Of a DNA stretch of 64,000 bases, positions 46,104 to 56,337 are shown one piece after another. Each line of letters opens with the position of its first letter. Position 1 is the stretch's first letter. The notes below the pieces were generated by a model that was not told the origin of the DNA, made no database searches, and saw only the letters and a list, made by a program, of their open reading frames with translations. The stretch covers positions 1,674,001-1,738,000 of the forward strand of contig NZ_CP093310.2 in the NCBI RefSeq assembly GCF_022631235.3. Reading direction: 5' to 3'. The translations under genes and the position numbers were made by a program. The DNA is from Psychrobacter raelei. GTDB lineage: Bacteria > Pseudomonadota > Gammaproteobacteria > Pseudomonadales > Moraxellaceae.

Positions 46104-47930
46104 ATGAGTAATTCTAATCAATCAAATAAATCTGCTGACAAATCCTCTGCGGTGACATCCACTGTGGTGAACAAAGCGGGTGAGTCATTACTAAACGATA
46201 CTAACAATGCCGCCCCGACCAAAGACTCAAACACCACATCAGACTTCTCAAAATTACAGCAAGAAGTCGTCTCCACCTCAAAAACTGAGGCAGATACCGT
46301 CATCAGCGAAGATCGCGCTGCCAAACAAAAGATTATTGCCGAAGCCAAAGCACAAGCACAACAAGAAGACAATCTGTCTCAAATCGATGAGCCTGCGCAA
46401 GAAGCCACACAAGTTAAAGACAATAAAGCTGACGACGCTCAAACTCAAAAAGAGTCTAATCAAACTGAATCTAAACAAGCGCAAAAACAAGCCACCAAAT
46501 CTACTGCTGAAGCGCCCAAGCAAGAAGCTTCAGACAACACCAATCAAACCCAAAAACAGTCTGGTGATAAGCCCGCTAACCAATCACCTGCTGATAAGTC
46601 AAAAACCAACAAGGAAAGCTCAATGTCAGACAATTCAAAAACCTCGAATCTTCCTCGCCGCGTCGCTATTTTAGGCGGTAACCGTATTCCATTTGCACGC
46701 TCTAATGGTCCCTATGCTGACGCCAGCAACATTGACATGTTAAGCGCCGCTTTAAACGGTCTGGTTGAGCGTTATGAATTACAAGGTGAGCGTGTTGGTG
46801 AAGTCGTGGCCGGTGCGGTATTAAAACTAAGCCGTGACTTAAACCTAACCCGTGAGTCAGCGCTTAATACCGCTCTTGACCCACAAACGCCTGCCTATGA
46901 TGTCTCTCAAGCCTGTGGCACTGGTTTACAAGCCACTTTTGCTGCCAGCAATAAAATTGCTCTAGGCATTATCGATTCGGCCATTACTGGTGGTGTGGAC
47001 ACCACTTCAGATGCCCCTATTGCTGTGGGTGATGGTCTACGCAAAGCCTTAATCAAACTGGGCGCCGCTCGCAATAACAAACAGCGCCTAAGCGCCCTAA
47101 CCAGCATCAATCCAAAAGAGCTTATCGATGCGCCGCAAAATGGTGAGCCACGTACCGGTCTATCTATGGGCGATCACCAGGCCATTACCGCTTTAGAATG
47201 GAACATCAGCCGTGAAGCACAAGATGAGTTGGCAGTAAAAAGCCATCAAAACCTAGCCCGTGCCTATGAAGAGGGCTTCTTTGATGACCTAATTACCCCA
47301 TACAAGGGCTTAACCCGTGATAACAACTTACGTCCAGACTCTTCACTAGAAAAATTAGCAACGCTAAAACCTGTATTTGGTAAACGTAACGCTAACCCAA
47401 CCATGACAGCAGCCAACTCTACCCCTCTAACCGATGGTGCTTCTTGTGTCCTACTGGGTACAGATGAGTGGGCTGAAGCTCATGGCCTAAAACCACTGGC
47501 TTATATTGTCCATCAAGAAACTGCTGCTGTTGATTTTATTGGCAAAAATGGCCCTAAAGAAGGTCTGTTAATGGCACCTGCTTACGCTGTACCTCGTATG
47601 CTTGCACGCGCCGGCCTAACTTTACAAGACTTTGACTTCTATGAAATCCATGAAGCCTTCGCCTCACAAGTACTGTCGACTCTAGCCGCCTGGGAAGATG
47701 AGACTTTCTGTAAGGAGCGTTTGGGTCTTGATGCCCCACTAGGGTCTATTGACCGCAGTAAACTAAACGTTAATGGCTCATCACTGGCTGCAGGCCATCC
47801 ATTTGCAGCAACCGGTGGTCGTATCCTAGCCACTGCTGCTAAGCTACTGGATCAAAAAGGATCAGGCCGTGCACTGATTTCAATCTGTGCAGCAGGTGGT
47901 CAAGGTGTCACTTGTATTTTAGAAAAATAA
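46104..47930 (+). CDS. Acetyl-CoA acetyltransferase-type thiolase with a long low-complexity extension
   Basis: 608 residues. Residues 1-173 are low complexity, rich in Lys, Gln, Ala, Ser, Thr, Asn and Asp. The thiolase domain from 174 on (PRRVAILGGNRIPFARSNG) has the nucleophilic Cys in SQACGTGLQAT, the His in NVNGSSLAAGHPFAATGGR and the final Cys in SICAAGGQGV. Typical thiolases have 390-440 residues. It condenses or cleaves 3-ketoacyl-CoA (FadI/FadA type). An AAGGA site serves the ATG at 46104, and a second strong site serves an internal ATG at 46623, giving 435 residues. Which start is used in the cell is uncertain. Confidence 0.9.
   Translation: MSNSNQSNKSADKSSAVTSTVVNKAGESLLNDTNNAAPTKDSNTTSDFSKLQQEVVSTSKTEADTVISEDRAAKQKIIAEAKAQAQQEDNLSQIDEPAQEATQVKDNKADDAQTQKESNQTESKQAQKQATKSTAEAPKQEASDNTNQTQKQSGDKPANQSPADKSKTNKESSMSDNSKTSNLPRRVAILGGNRIPFARSNGPYADASNIDMLSAALNGLVERYELQGERVGEVVAGAVLKLSRDLNLTRESALNTALDPQTPAYDVSQACGTGLQATFAASNKIALGIIDSAITGGVDTTSDAPIAVGDGLRKALIKLGAARNNKQRLSALTSINPKELIDAPQNGEPRTGLSMGDHQAITALEWNISREAQDELAVKSHQNLARAYEEGFFDDLITPYKGLTRDNNLRPDSSLEKLATLKPVFGKRNANPTMTAANSTPLTDGASCVLLGTDEWAEAHGLKPLAYIVHQETAAVDFIGKNGPKEGLLMAPAYAVPRMLARAGLTLQDFDFYEIHEAFASQVLSTLAAWEDETFCKERLGLDAPLGSIDRSKLNVNGSSLAAGHPFAATGGRILATAAKLLDQKGSGRALISICAAGGQGVTCILEK
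46611..46625 (+). promoter_or_regulatory. Internal ribosome-binding site and ATG of the thiolase
   Basis: AAGGAAAG at 46611-46618 lies 5-7 bases before ATG 46623, an ideal spacing. The protein from there (MSDNSKTSNLPRRVAILGG) has normal thiolase length. Either two products are made, or the 173-residue extension is an annotation artefact or an upstream regulatory reading frame in the same frame. Confidence 0.55.
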
Positions 47931-47977
47931 GCCCTTAGCTATTTTAATAAAGATAAAATAAGTTAAGCACAGCTAAA

Positions 47978-48012
47978 AAAAAGAGCCTCGGTAATGAATC
48001 GAGGCTCTTTTT
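47978..48012. terminator. Bidirectional terminator between the thiolase gene and holB
   Basis: AAAAAGAGCCTCG (47978-47990) and CGAGGCTCTTTTT (48000-48012) form a 13-bp perfect stem with A and T flanks, between convergent genes. Confidence 0.92.
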
Positions 48013-48020
48013 TTATACGG

Positions 48021-49145
48021 TTATAACAAGGCTAACGCTGCCAATAATTGATCATAAGCCATTTTATCGTTGACGTTTTGCTGACACGCTATTTTCACAT
48101 CCTCAATCACAGTCATTAACGCTTGGATGGACTCAAGCTGAAGCTCAGTAATAGATTGATATTGCGCCAATGCCAAATCTTGCTGCAAGGTGGGCATCCC
48201 TAAGCATTGACGGCTAAAATCCATCAGCATAAATTCTGATAGTTTAATAAAGTCATCCAAAGACAGCTGCTTTTGCCAATAATCACTGGCCGCTATGGCA
48301 CTGCGCTTGCCGGCTCTGAGTGCCAGCCAAACCTTAACCCAAGTACCACGCTGCTGGTACCAAGCACTGCTTAGCATCTCTAAGGCAGCCAGCGGCGCGC
48401 CATTAGACAGCTTCAATGCTTGGGCCACTTGCTCAGATAAAGGCGCTGCATTATCCGATTGAGCGGGGTTTTGAGTGTGTTGTGAGACATGATTCTCTAA
48501 ATAAGCAAAAACCTGTTCATGCGCCATAGGATCCATCGCCACTTGCTGCACCCGACTTCTGATGGTGGGCAATAATTTGGTAGGCATATCGCTAATCAGC
48601 AGCAAATGAATGCCCTCACGCGGCTCCTCTAAGGTTTTAAGCAGCGCATTGGCTGCAGCCACTGTCATCTTATCGGCATAATCAATAACGCAAACCCGGC
48701 GTCCACTACTACCCTGGCTAATAAAAGGCTGCAGCTCTCGAATGTCATCAATCTTTATAGACGGCTTTACCAAAGCTTTAGCCGCCTCATTCTCAGACGC
48801 TTTTTTGGTATTGGATTTACCGCCTTTGGTTGCAGTTGCGGCCTCCACCTCTAAACTTGGCAAACTGCTGATGGGCAACACCTGCAAATCAGGATGCGTC
48901 CCAGAGGCGAGCCATTGACAGCTTTGACACTGACCACATGCGCCTTGCTGCGAGCTTGGCTGCTCACGATTATCACAAAGTAGCCAAGCCACAAAGCGCC
49001 ATACAAAAGCACGTTTACCAATCCCCTGCATCCCAGCAAATAACAAGCCATGCGGTAGACGCTCATAGCGTGCTATCAAGTTGTCCCAAGCAGTTTGCTG
49101 CCAAGGTAATACTGGGGCAAAATAGACCGGCTGCTCAGTGCTCAT
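48021..49145 (-). CDS. holB: DNA polymerase III delta-prime subunit
   Basis: 374 residues. The N-terminal clamp-loader AAA+ domain starts PVLPWQQTAWDNLIARYE with GMQGIGKRAFVWRF; the zinc module is GACGQCQSCQWLASGTHPD. Further blocks include IKIDDIRELQPFISQGSS, NALLKTLEEPREGIHLLLIS and LPTIRSRVQQV. It has a longer insert after the zinc module than E. coli (about 334 residues). Part of the clamp loader that puts the beta ring on DNA. The gene follows kdsB by 72 bases. Confidence 0.92.
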   Translation of the reverse strand: MSTEQPVYFAPVLPWQQTAWDNLIARYERLPHGLLFAGMQGIGKRAFVWRFVAWLLCDNREQPSSQQGACGQCQSCQWLASGTHPDLQVLPISSLPSLEVEAATATKGGKSNTKKASENEAAKALVKPSIKIDDIRELQPFISQGSSGRRVCVIDYADKMTVAAANALLKTLEEPREGIHLLLISDMPTKLLPTIRSRVQQVAMDPMAHEQVFAYLENHVSQHTQNPAQSDNAAPLSEQVAQALKLSNGAPLAALEMLSSAWYQQRGTWVKVWLALRAGKRSAIAASDYWQKQLSLDDFIKLSEFMLMDFSRQCLGMPTLQQDLALAQYQSITELQLESIQALMTVIEDVKIACQQNVNDKMAYDQLLAALALL

Positions 49146-49217
49146 GATTTATAGATTTCCTAATAAAGAATGGGTGGAATATGATAAATATAGACTCAAA
49201 CCTATCTAACCCTCTGC

Positions 49218-50045
49218 TTACTGTAGCTCGCTAATCGGCAATGCGTTAAGACGGTCTAAATCCTCTTGCAGATCTACTCCTGGCGGCAGCTGAACCGAGG
49301 CAGCTTCGATGGCAATTTTACCTCCATTTTCAAGCACCCGCAGTTGCTCTAAGCTCTCTAAACTCTCCAAGATGCCCGGCGACCAGTGCACAAAGTCTTG
49401 CAGTAGTTTTACACGATACGCATAGATACCTAGATGACGGTAAGCCTGCTTAGGCACTGTGAGCGGTGGCTGATGCAATCCCTCAGGCTGCTGCACCATC
49501 GCCATCGCGTGATCTCTATCACAAGGGATAGGCGCACGACTAAAGTATAGGGCATGCTTTAAGTTATCAGTCACCACTTTGACGACCGAAGGACGCATGA
49601 ATTCTTGGTAATCTAAGATAAGCTCATATAAGGTGGCCATCACGCAATCGGGTTTATTTACTAACAAGTCTTTGACCTGCTCTAATAGCTGTGGCGGCAC
49701 CAAAGGCTCATCACCTTGCATATTGACCACGATATCCTCTGCGTCCCAGCCTTTTTTTTGTGCCACCTCACTGAGTCTATCGGTACCTGAGGCATGATGG
49801 GCATCGGTCATCACTACCTCATAACCAGCTTGCTGGCATACTACTGCAATGCGCTCATCATCAGTGGCAATACACAAGTCATCCGCAAAGGTAGCTTGAC
49901 TGGCTTTTTGTGCCACCCAAAGAATCATAGGTTTACCATGAATCTCTAATAGCGGCTTACCGGGCAAACGGGTGCTCTTAAAGCGGGCTGGAATTACAAT
50001 ATGTACTTTTGGCTTTGGGAGGGCTAAGTCAGATACTAAGGTCAT
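49218..50045 (-). CDS. kdsB: 3-deoxy-manno-octulosonate cytidylyltransferase
   Basis: 275 residues. The nucleotidyltransferase N terminus [19 protein letters not shown], then [34 protein letters not shown] and HLGIYAYR are the KdsB set. It makes CMP-KDO for the lipopolysaccharide inner core. Adjacent lpxK and msbA make a lipid A/KDO block. A GAGAG site precedes the ATG. Confidence 0.96.
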   Translation of the reverse strand: MTLVSDLALPKPKVHIVIPARFKSTRLPGKPLLEIHGKPMILWVAQKASQATFADDLCIATDDERIAVVCQQAGYEVVMTDAHHASGTDRLSEVAQKKGWDAEDIVVNMQGDEPLVPPQLLEQVKDLLVNKPDCVMATLYELILDYQEFMRPSVVKVVTDNLKHALYFSRAPIPCDRDHAMAMVQQPEGLHQPPLTVPKQAYRHLGIYAYRVKLLQDFVHWSPGILESLESLEQLRVLENGGKIAIEAASVQLPPGVDLQEDLDRLNALPISELQ

Positions 50046-50178
50046 AAACGCTCTCTTTATTATTTAATGCAAGCAGATTATTTAGTGCAAGCAGTGACCG
50101 CTAAACATACCGCACTGCACATTATTGGCTTTAATTATCCATAAAATCATATCAGCTGAATATACTTAGGCCCGCAGT

Positions 50179-51306
50179 CTACCTGTTAATACCCAGCGAG
50201 GCCAGCTGACTCATTAAAGTGCGATAACAAGGCTGGGATAAGACCGCTTGTACCGGTAACACCCAGATAGACAACTGCTGCAACTCAGGGCTAGAGGCCA
50301 CCAAAGGCGCAATTTTTACCGCATCTTTTGAAGTAATAACTACCGGGTACTCAGTCAAACTGGCCAAATCTTGAGCAGTAAACTGATGATGGTCGGGCAT
50401 GGGTTTTTCAATCACCTCATAGCCTAGTGCGCTTAGGGTATTAAAAAACCGCTGTGGATAACCAATCCCGCTCACAGCATATACTTGATTAACAGTAGCA
50501 GGATTGATAGCCGCTTGATGGGCTAATAATGGGGTAAGCTTACCCGGCTGCAAATGCATGGTGAGCTTGGGCTCCGCTGAGGGCGCGCTATCGGCGTTAA
50601 ACTTAGTGGGCGACTGATGATAAATCACCGTACCTTGCCTGAGTCGGCGAATCGGCTCACGCAAAAACCCAGTGGGCAACAGCTGTTTATTACCAAAGCC
50701 ACGTGCGCAATCTACCACAATCCACTCAAGATCACGCTGCAGTTTATAGTGCTGTAAGCCATCATCAGCGATGATAAGCTCGGTGGCAGGCTGATATTGC
50801 ATGATACTGGCAATGGCCTGCTGACGATTGGGGCATACCGCAACCACTGCTTGAGTCTCACGTACAATTAAGCAGGGCTCATCGCCCACCTCACTAGGCT
50901 TACTGTCTACGGTGACGACCTGCGGCATCGCTGACTCATCTCCACCATAGCCACGGCTTATCACTGCGACAATGATACCTTGCTGTTTTAGATAATTGAC
51001 CAGTGCGATGATCAATGGCGTTTTACCACTACCGCCCACTGTGATGTTTCCCACCACCAACACTGGGACAGGCGCTTTATAAGAGGACAATACCCCTGTT
51101 TGATACAGCTTACGTCTAAGATAAGTTACTGCCCCATATAGACCACTGATCGGCCATAATAACCACAGCCACCAAGCCTGCTTTTGCCATGCATTAACCA
51201 GCCCAAGCTCAAGATTTGAGGCGCTGTTCTCTGCGCGACTCTCAGCTTGCGCCTTAGCTGCATGCGTCGTTTGGTTGGCATTATTTTTTGATGGCAGTGT
51301 GGTCAT
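50179..51306 (-). CDS. lpxK: Tetraacyldisaccharide 4'-kinase
   Basis: 375 residues. A membrane-anchoring N-terminal segment (QAWWLWLLWPISGLYGAVTYLRR) is followed by the kinase P-loop VGNITVGGSGKTPLI, SRGYGG and DDGLQHYKL. It adds the 4'-phosphate to lipid A at the inner membrane. The first 30 residues are an extension rich in Ala, Asn and Ser. Upstream msbA is on the same strand, 170 bases away. Confidence 0.95.
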   Translation of the reverse strand: MTTLPSKNNANQTTHAAKAQAESRAENSASNLELGLVNAWQKQAWWLWLLWPISGLYGAVTYLRRKLYQTGVLSSYKAPVPVLVVGNITVGGSGKTPLIIALVNYLKQQGIIVAVISRGYGGDESAMPQVVTVDSKPSEVGDEPCLIVRETQAVVAVCPNRQQAIASIMQYQPATELIIADDGLQHYKLQRDLEWIVVDCARGFGNKQLLPTGFLREPIRRLRQGTVIYHQSPTKFNADSAPSAEPKLTMHLQPGKLTPLLAHQAAINPATVNQVYAVSGIGYPQRFFNTLSALGYEVIEKPMPDHHQFTAQDLASLTEYPVVITSKDAVKIAPLVASSPELQQLSIWVLPVQAVLSQPCYRTLMSQLASLGINR

Positions 51307-51476
51307 AATGAAGGCTACAAAAGTAGAAAAGAGAAGATGCCTAAGCGAGTATTAACGAGATATACGCTTCATAACACGGCCCATTTTAAACAGGGTAGCT
51401 TACGAAGTGTGTATTTTACTGCTTAGGCTATTTTAGATGTTAATCCATATGTTAGGTTATCACTGTATTTATAACC

Positions 51477-53309
51477 TCAGTGGTTTTTATTAAACTCACT
51501 CTCTGCAAAATCTCTATCATACATGTGCGCATAGTGCCCGGACAAGGCCATCAAAGACTCATGTGTGCCTGATTCAATAATGCGCCCACCTTCCATCACT
51601 ACAATTTTGTCAGCGGACTCAATGGTGGTTAAACGGTGCGCAATAACCAAGGTGGTTCTGTCTTGCATCACGTTATCCAATGCCTGCTGAATATAGTACT
51701 CAGACTCGTTGTCCAAAGCACTGGTGGCCTCATCTAATATCAGTACCGGTGCATCTTTTAGCAAGGCGCGTGCAATCGATAAACGCTGACGCTGACCGCC
51801 AGATAGCTGTAGGCCTTCGGCACCAATATTACTGTCATAGCCTTGCGGCAATGCCATGATAAAGTCATGCGCAAAAGCAGCTTTGGCTGCCGTTACCACT
51901 TGCTCATCAGTCTTGGTCGATAAGTCGCCATAAGCAATGTTATGGCGCACTGTATCATTAAATAGGACCACTTGTTGATTGACCATACCCACCTGAGCCC
52001 GTAGCGCCGTTAGTGAGATCTGATTTAGAGGTAGGCCGTCTAAATAGATGGTGCCTTCAGTGGGGTCTAAAGTACGTGTTAATAAGTTGACCAAGGTGGT
52101 TTTACCGGCGCCACTTTTGCCGACGAAGGCGACTGTCTCACCAGCGTTAACTGTCAGATTAAAGTCTTTTAAAGCCTGGGTACCATCAGGATACTGCATA
52201 GAGACATGCTCAAAGCGAATCTCGCCTTTGGCCTTATCTAAATGCTCTCCTGTATCCTGCTCTTCAGGCTCATCTAAAAGCGCAAAGATAGATTCACCAG
52301 CGGCAATACCACGCTGTAGTTTTTCATTGACATCCGTCAGATTACGTACTGGCTTACTAAGTAGACCGGCGGCGGTCAAATAGGCAATAAACTCACCTGC
52401 CGTGGTATTGGAGATGACATCAGGACGCAGCGCCAGCCAAATCACAACGGCCAAAGCAGAAGCCATTAACAGCTGTACTGCAGGGGTATTAATGCTATTG
52501 GTCACCACAATTTTCATGCCCTGCTTCAGGTTTTTTAGCGAGGCTCTTTCAAAGCGGCCTTGCTCGTAGCTTTGACCGCCATAGTTTTTGACCACCTGAT
52601 AGCCTGTGATAACCTCATTGGTAATGTGGCTGACATCCCCCATGGTCTGCTGAATACCTTTTGACAGCTTAAGATAGCGCTTAGACGCCTTTTGTACCAA
52701 TAACAAAATCGGTGGTAGCACCACAAATAAGATTAAGCTTAATCGCCAGTTGGAGTACAACAAATAGCCCAATAAAGAGACCACCGTTAAGCCATCACGC
52801 AGCATGGTCTTTAACGAGTCGGTACTGGCAGATGTCACCTGCTCGACATCAAAGATAAGCTTGGAGGAGATGGTGCCTGAGGGATTGGCTAAAAAGAAAG
52901 CGTTTGGTAGCCGCAGCAGCTTATCGAACACTTCAACACGCAGTTTATAGACGAGGTTTCGTGAGATTAAAGCTGAGAAATAGTTGCCCAAAAAAGAGCC
53001 TAATCCCCGCACAAAAAATAGCAACACAATCAAAAAGGGAAACAAGTTGCGCTGCGACTGATTGCCGTGGTTAATGGCATCTGTGATGTACTGAATTAAC
53101 TTAGCAATACCCACCTCAGTGGCGGAGTTGATTGCAAAGCCTACTATGGTTAAGGCAATCGCCCACCAATAAGGCTTAATATATTGCATTAAACGCAAAT
53201 AAGTTTGAGTACGGGTTTTTGTTTCTGGGTTGCCAGAGACAGGCTTTGGCGGGTGACTCTGGCCAGAAGAAGTTGACGACGCCTGATTAGCCGATGGATT
53301 AGTCATCAT
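51477..53309 (-). CDS. msbA: Lipid A export ABC transporter MsbA
   Basis: 610 residues from the ATG at 53309, which has an AAGG site close upstream; a TTG at 53324 is open but weaker. Six membrane spans are followed by a nucleotide-binding domain with Walker A GKSGAGKTTLV, signature LSGGQRQRLSIARALL and Walker B VLILDEATSALD. It flips lipid A-core across the inner membrane. First gene of the msbA-lpxK-kdsB-holB series, which runs in one direction. Confidence 0.95.
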   Translation of the reverse strand: MMTNPSANQASSTSSGQSHPPKPVSGNPETKTRTQTYLRLMQYIKPYWWAIALTIVGFAINSATEVGIAKLIQYITDAINHGNQSQRNLFPFLIVLLFFVRGLGSFLGNYFSALISRNLVYKLRVEVFDKLLRLPNAFFLANPSGTISSKLIFDVEQVTSASTDSLKTMLRDGLTVVSLLGYLLYSNWRLSLILFVVLPPILLLVQKASKRYLKLSKGIQQTMGDVSHITNEVITGYQVVKNYGGQSYEQGRFERASLKNLKQGMKIVVTNSINTPAVQLLMASALAVVIWLALRPDVISNTTAGEFIAYLTAAGLLSKPVRNLTDVNEKLQRGIAAGESIFALLDEPEEQDTGEHLDKAKGEIRFEHVSMQYPDGTQALKDFNLTVNAGETVAFVGKSGAGKTTLVNLLTRTLDPTEGTIYLDGLPLNQISLTALRAQVGMVNQQVVLFNDTVRHNIAYGDLSTKTDEQVVTAAKAAFAHDFIMALPQGYDSNIGAEGLQLSGGQRQRLSIARALLKDAPVLILDEATSALDNESEYYIQQALDNVMQDRTTLVIAHRLTTIESADKIVVMEGGRIIESGTHESLMALSGHYAHMYDRDFAESEFNKNH

Positions 53310-53437
53310 ATGCCTTATTATCAATTATAATTTAAAGCGCTAGCAAAACTGCTGACAGCTTTAAGCTAACTATATTATATGGCTCGCCTTTGACTGGCTT
53401 GAATAATAACAGTAAAGCTGTCCTTCAAGCTTTTGGA

Positions 53438-54526
53438 CTATGTCTTAAAGTGCTGTAGCAGTGACTCAAGCTCTTCGTGACTTTGGAAGAATATCTCCAT
53501 ACTGCCCTTGCCACCTTTTTTCTGCTTTAATTTTACGGTAGCCCCCAGATAATCTGATAACTGCTGACTGAGCTTCTCCACTTCTGCATCTGCTTCAAGT
53601 GTGGCAGGCTTACTGCTTTTTTCAGGGTTTAAAATAGACTTTACAAGTTTTTCTGCATCACGGACAGTCATAGAAGACTCTATGATCCTCTCAGCGATGA
53701 TCGGCTGCTGCTCAGAGGACAGTGATAAAAGTGCGCGCGCATGCCCCATATCTAAGTGGCCTTCGCTTAAATGCGTTTTGACCTCTTCATGCAAGTGATT
53801 AAGACGCAGCAAGTTTGATACCGTGGTTCTCGCCTTTCCAACCACGTCAGCAATCATGGCATGGCTCATACCAAACTCGGTATGAAAGCGCTGTAAAGCA
53901 GCAGCCTGTTCTATCACAGACAAGTCTTCACGTTGAATATTTTCGATAAGCGCCAGCGCAATGGCCAGCTCATCAGACAAGGCGCGTTCAATAGCAGGGA
54001 TGGTCGGCTGTCCTGCCATTTTTGCGGCCCGCCAGCGGCGCTCACCAGCGATGATCTCATGGGTGATACTGTCTGAGACCTTCTCTTCTGTGGCCAAAAG
54101 CGGGCGAATGACGATTGGCTGCATCACGCCATGCTGTTTGATAGAAGATGCCAGCTCGCTAAGCGCTGTCTCACTCATATCACGTCTGGGCTGATATTTA
54201 CCAGCCTGTAGACGCTCCACCGCCATCTGCACCAAAGTCATCTCTTCTTCGGCATCACTGGGCAGCACCTCAGATTTCGGGCTAACCGCCGCAGCTTTTG
54301 GCCCCGCTATTTTCTTTTTTGGTGCCGCTTTTTTGGCACCATCAGCCCCTAAGCTTGCCACTAATTTTTCAGCAGAAGGGGTTGTCTGAGCTAAGGCTTC
54401 TTTGGCCTCGCGCTCAACTTGTCTATCGTCACGTAAGGCGGCAGCTGTGATTGCTTTTTCTTTTTTAATAGACCCGAGTAGAGCATCTAACCCTCGGTTT
54501 GCAGCTAATCCACGCTTTTTTGCCAT
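53438..54526 (-). CDS. parB: Chromosome-partitioning protein ParB
   Basis: 362 residues. The basic N terminus MAKKRGLAANRGLDALLGSI is the ParA-interacting region. An alanine- and lysine-rich linker precedes the ParB nuclease-like domain (LQAGKYQPRRDMSETALSELASSIKQHGVMQPIVIRP, HEIIAGERRWRAAK), followed by a KorB-type HTH (GKARTTVSNLLRLN). It binds parS and slides on DNA using CTP. I saw no canonical parS palindrome within the window. Confidence 0.95.
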   Translation of the reverse strand: MAKKRGLAANRGLDALLGSIKKEKAITAAALRDDRQVEREAKEALAQTTPSAEKLVASLGADGAKKAAPKKKIAGPKAAAVSPKSEVLPSDAEEEMTLVQMAVERLQAGKYQPRRDMSETALSELASSIKQHGVMQPIVIRPLLATEEKVSDSITHEIIAGERRWRAAKMAGQPTIPAIERALSDELAIALALIENIQREDLSVIEQAAALQRFHTEFGMSHAMIADVVGKARTTVSNLLRLNHLHEEVKTHLSEGHLDMGHARALLSLSSEQQPIIAERIIESSMTVRDAEKLVKSILNPEKSSKPATLEADAEVEKLSQQLSDYLGATVKLKQKKGGKGSMEIFFQSHEELESLLQHFKT

Positions 54527-54641
54527 GTTGGTTATCCTCTACTACCTGCTTACCTGATCTATGAAGTTATTTGTTGGCTGCTGTATCATTTAAGCCGTTT
54601 TATGACAAATAACCAAAAATCTGAGATGATTAATGATATTA

Positions 54642-54664
54642 AACCCCGTCACTTAAGGGGGGTT
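54642..54664. terminator. Weak hairpin between parA and parB
   Basis: AACCCC (54642-54647) can pair with GGGGTT (54659-54664), followed by T residues on either strand. The 240-bp gap between parA and parB is unusually long for this pair, so it may be a terminator, an attenuator or simply an intergenic hairpin. Confidence 0.35.
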
Positions 54665-54766
54665 CATTTTAATGAATTGTACGCAGCTTGCAAGGGCAAT
54701 CCTCACTTATTGCCGTGTTTGCCCCATTTATTTTACCCATCTGTACCAAATACTGGCGTATAAAAA

Positions 54767-55540
54767 CTACTCAGGCGTTATTTGCAATTGACGCGATTGC
54801 TTAATAACTTCTGTGGCAAGCTTGCGATAAGCCTGTGCCCCTTTTGAGCTTTTTTCATAATCTAGTACTGGCATACCATGAGCCGGCGCTTCGGCCAAAC
54901 GTACGTTTCTTGGAATAATGGTTTTGAACATTAAATCGCCAAAATGTGCTTCAAGCTCAGCCGATACATCATTGGCCAAGGTATTACGTGAATCAAATAA
55001 GGTTCTCAACACGCCACGGATATGCAGCTGCGGATTAAGCTCTTTGAGTCTATCAATGGTCTGTGACAAGTCAGCCAAGCCCTCTAGTGCATAGTACTCA
55101 CACTGCATAGGAATGATAACCCCTTGAGTGGCTACCATGGCATTAATGGTGAGCAAGTTTAAACTTGGCGCACAGTCAATAATCACATAATCGTAGCCTC
55201 GTAGCGATGTCATGGCTTGACTGAGCAGTAAGTGACTGTCGCTTTTGCCCATCAAAGTGATATCAATACCTGACAGATCACGATTTGAGCCAACCACATC
55301 AAAGCCGGCAGGGCTTGGGTATACCGCCTCAGTTAACTCAACCCCATCAAGCAGCACATCGGCAATGGTCAACTCAAGCGCCCGCTTCTCAAGACCAGTA
55401 CCTGATGTGGCATTGCCTTGCGGATCTAAATCAATAAGCAATACTTTTTTGCGGCGGCCTGCCAAGCTTGACGCTAGGTTTACGGCTGTGGTGGTCTTTC
55501 CCACCCCGCCTTTTTGGTTTGCAATTGCCAGAATTTCCAT
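54767..55540 (-). CDS. parA: Chromosome-partitioning ATPase ParA (Soj)
   Basis: 257 residues. The deviant Walker A is in NQKGGVGKTTTAVNLA, Walker A' in LLIDLDPQGNATSG, and YVIIDCAPSLNLLTINAM holds Walker B. It forms dynamic gradients that move ParB-parS complexes. Order rsmG-parA-parB on the minus strand is the classical gidB-soj-spo0J arrangement, often near the replication origin. Confidence 0.96.
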   Translation of the reverse strand: MEILAIANQKGGVGKTTTAVNLASSLAGRRKKVLLIDLDPQGNATSGTGLEKRALELTIADVLLDGVELTEAVYPSPAGFDVVGSNRDLSGIDITLMGKSDSHLLLSQAMTSLRGYDYVIIDCAPSLNLLTINAMVATQGVIIPMQCEYYALEGLADLSQTIDRLKELNPQLHIRGVLRTLFDSRNTLANDVSAELEAHFGDLMFKTIIPRNVRLAEAPAHGMPVLDYEKSSKGAQAYRKLATEVIKQSRQLQITPE

Positions 55541-55659
55541 AGGGTTACTCGTGTTACCTCAATAAAAGCAGGTTGGTTTAAATGTTAGGATAAAAACGAT
55601 AGATTAAAAATTTTACTTAAGATGTTGCAAGCAAGCGCTATAAATACAGGTGCCAATAC

Positions 55660-56337
55660 TTAGATCACAATTTTATGTAACTCAGTTAAATGCCGTGTCT
55701 CATGCAAATAAGGCACACTCAAAGCGATATTATCTATTTGCCATTGATCTTGAAGCACCTGAAGCTCTTGTGGCTCAGGTATCAAGCCCTTCATGGCTTG
55801 TAGCCAACCGCCTTGTGCTAATCTTGGCGCCGCCGCTTCTACAAAATCTGTCAAACTGGCAAAGGCTCGAGAGGTCACCACAGCAAATTTATCCCCTTCA
55901 TCAGGATTAAAGTTCTCAATGCGGCTGGCCACAGGTGTGACATTCGTCACTTGCAGCTCGCTTATCGACTGACGGATGAAGCGAATCTTTTTTTGATTGC
56001 TATCAAGTACAGTAATGGGTCGCTCAGGCTCACAAATGGCCACGATAACGCCCGGCAAGCCGGCACCGGTACCAATATCTAACAGCTTACCTGGCTTTAG
56101 ATGCGGTAAAATGGCTAAGCAGTCAATGACATGCTTAATCAATGCCTCTTTTGGCTGCTTGATTGCGGTCAAATTATACGCTTTATTCCAAAATAATAGC
56201 TTGTCTAAATATAGCAATAATTTGCGGCGTTGTTCAGCGCTAATGTCTATTTTTAATTGAGTAATCGCCTCTAATAACAGCGTATCAAGCTCATCGTATT
56301 GATTAAATATCACTTTAAATTCAGCGGTGTTCATCAT
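55660..56337 (-). CDS. rsmG: 16S rRNA (guanine527-N7)-methyltransferase
   Basis: 225 residues. The SAM-binding motif LLDIGTGAGLPGVIVAI, the preceding NLTAIKQPKEALIKHVIDCLAILPHL and VVTSRAFASLTDFVEAA identify RsmG (GidB). It methylates 16S rRNA, and its loss gives low-level streptomycin resistance in other bacteria. The start is one of two adjacent ATGs. The parA gene follows after 119 bases. Confidence 0.95.
   Translation of the reverse strand: MMNTAEFKVIFNQYDELDTLLLEAITQLKIDISAEQRRKLLLYLDKLLFWNKAYNLTAIKQPKEALIKHVIDCLAILPHLKPGKLLDIGTGAGLPGVIVAICEPERPITVLDSNQKKIRFIRQSISELQVTNVTPVASRIENFNPDEGDKFAVVTSRAFASLTDFVEAAAPRLAQGGWLQAMKGLIPEPQELQVLQDQWQIDNIALSVPYLHETRHLTELHKIVI

Noticed and set aside
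46118..46674. Alternative frames across the thiolase extension (for example plus-strand 46207-46674)
   Set aside because: They are extremely biased in Lys, Pro and Thr codons and result from the low-complexity DNA; the in-frame extension is the simpler reading.
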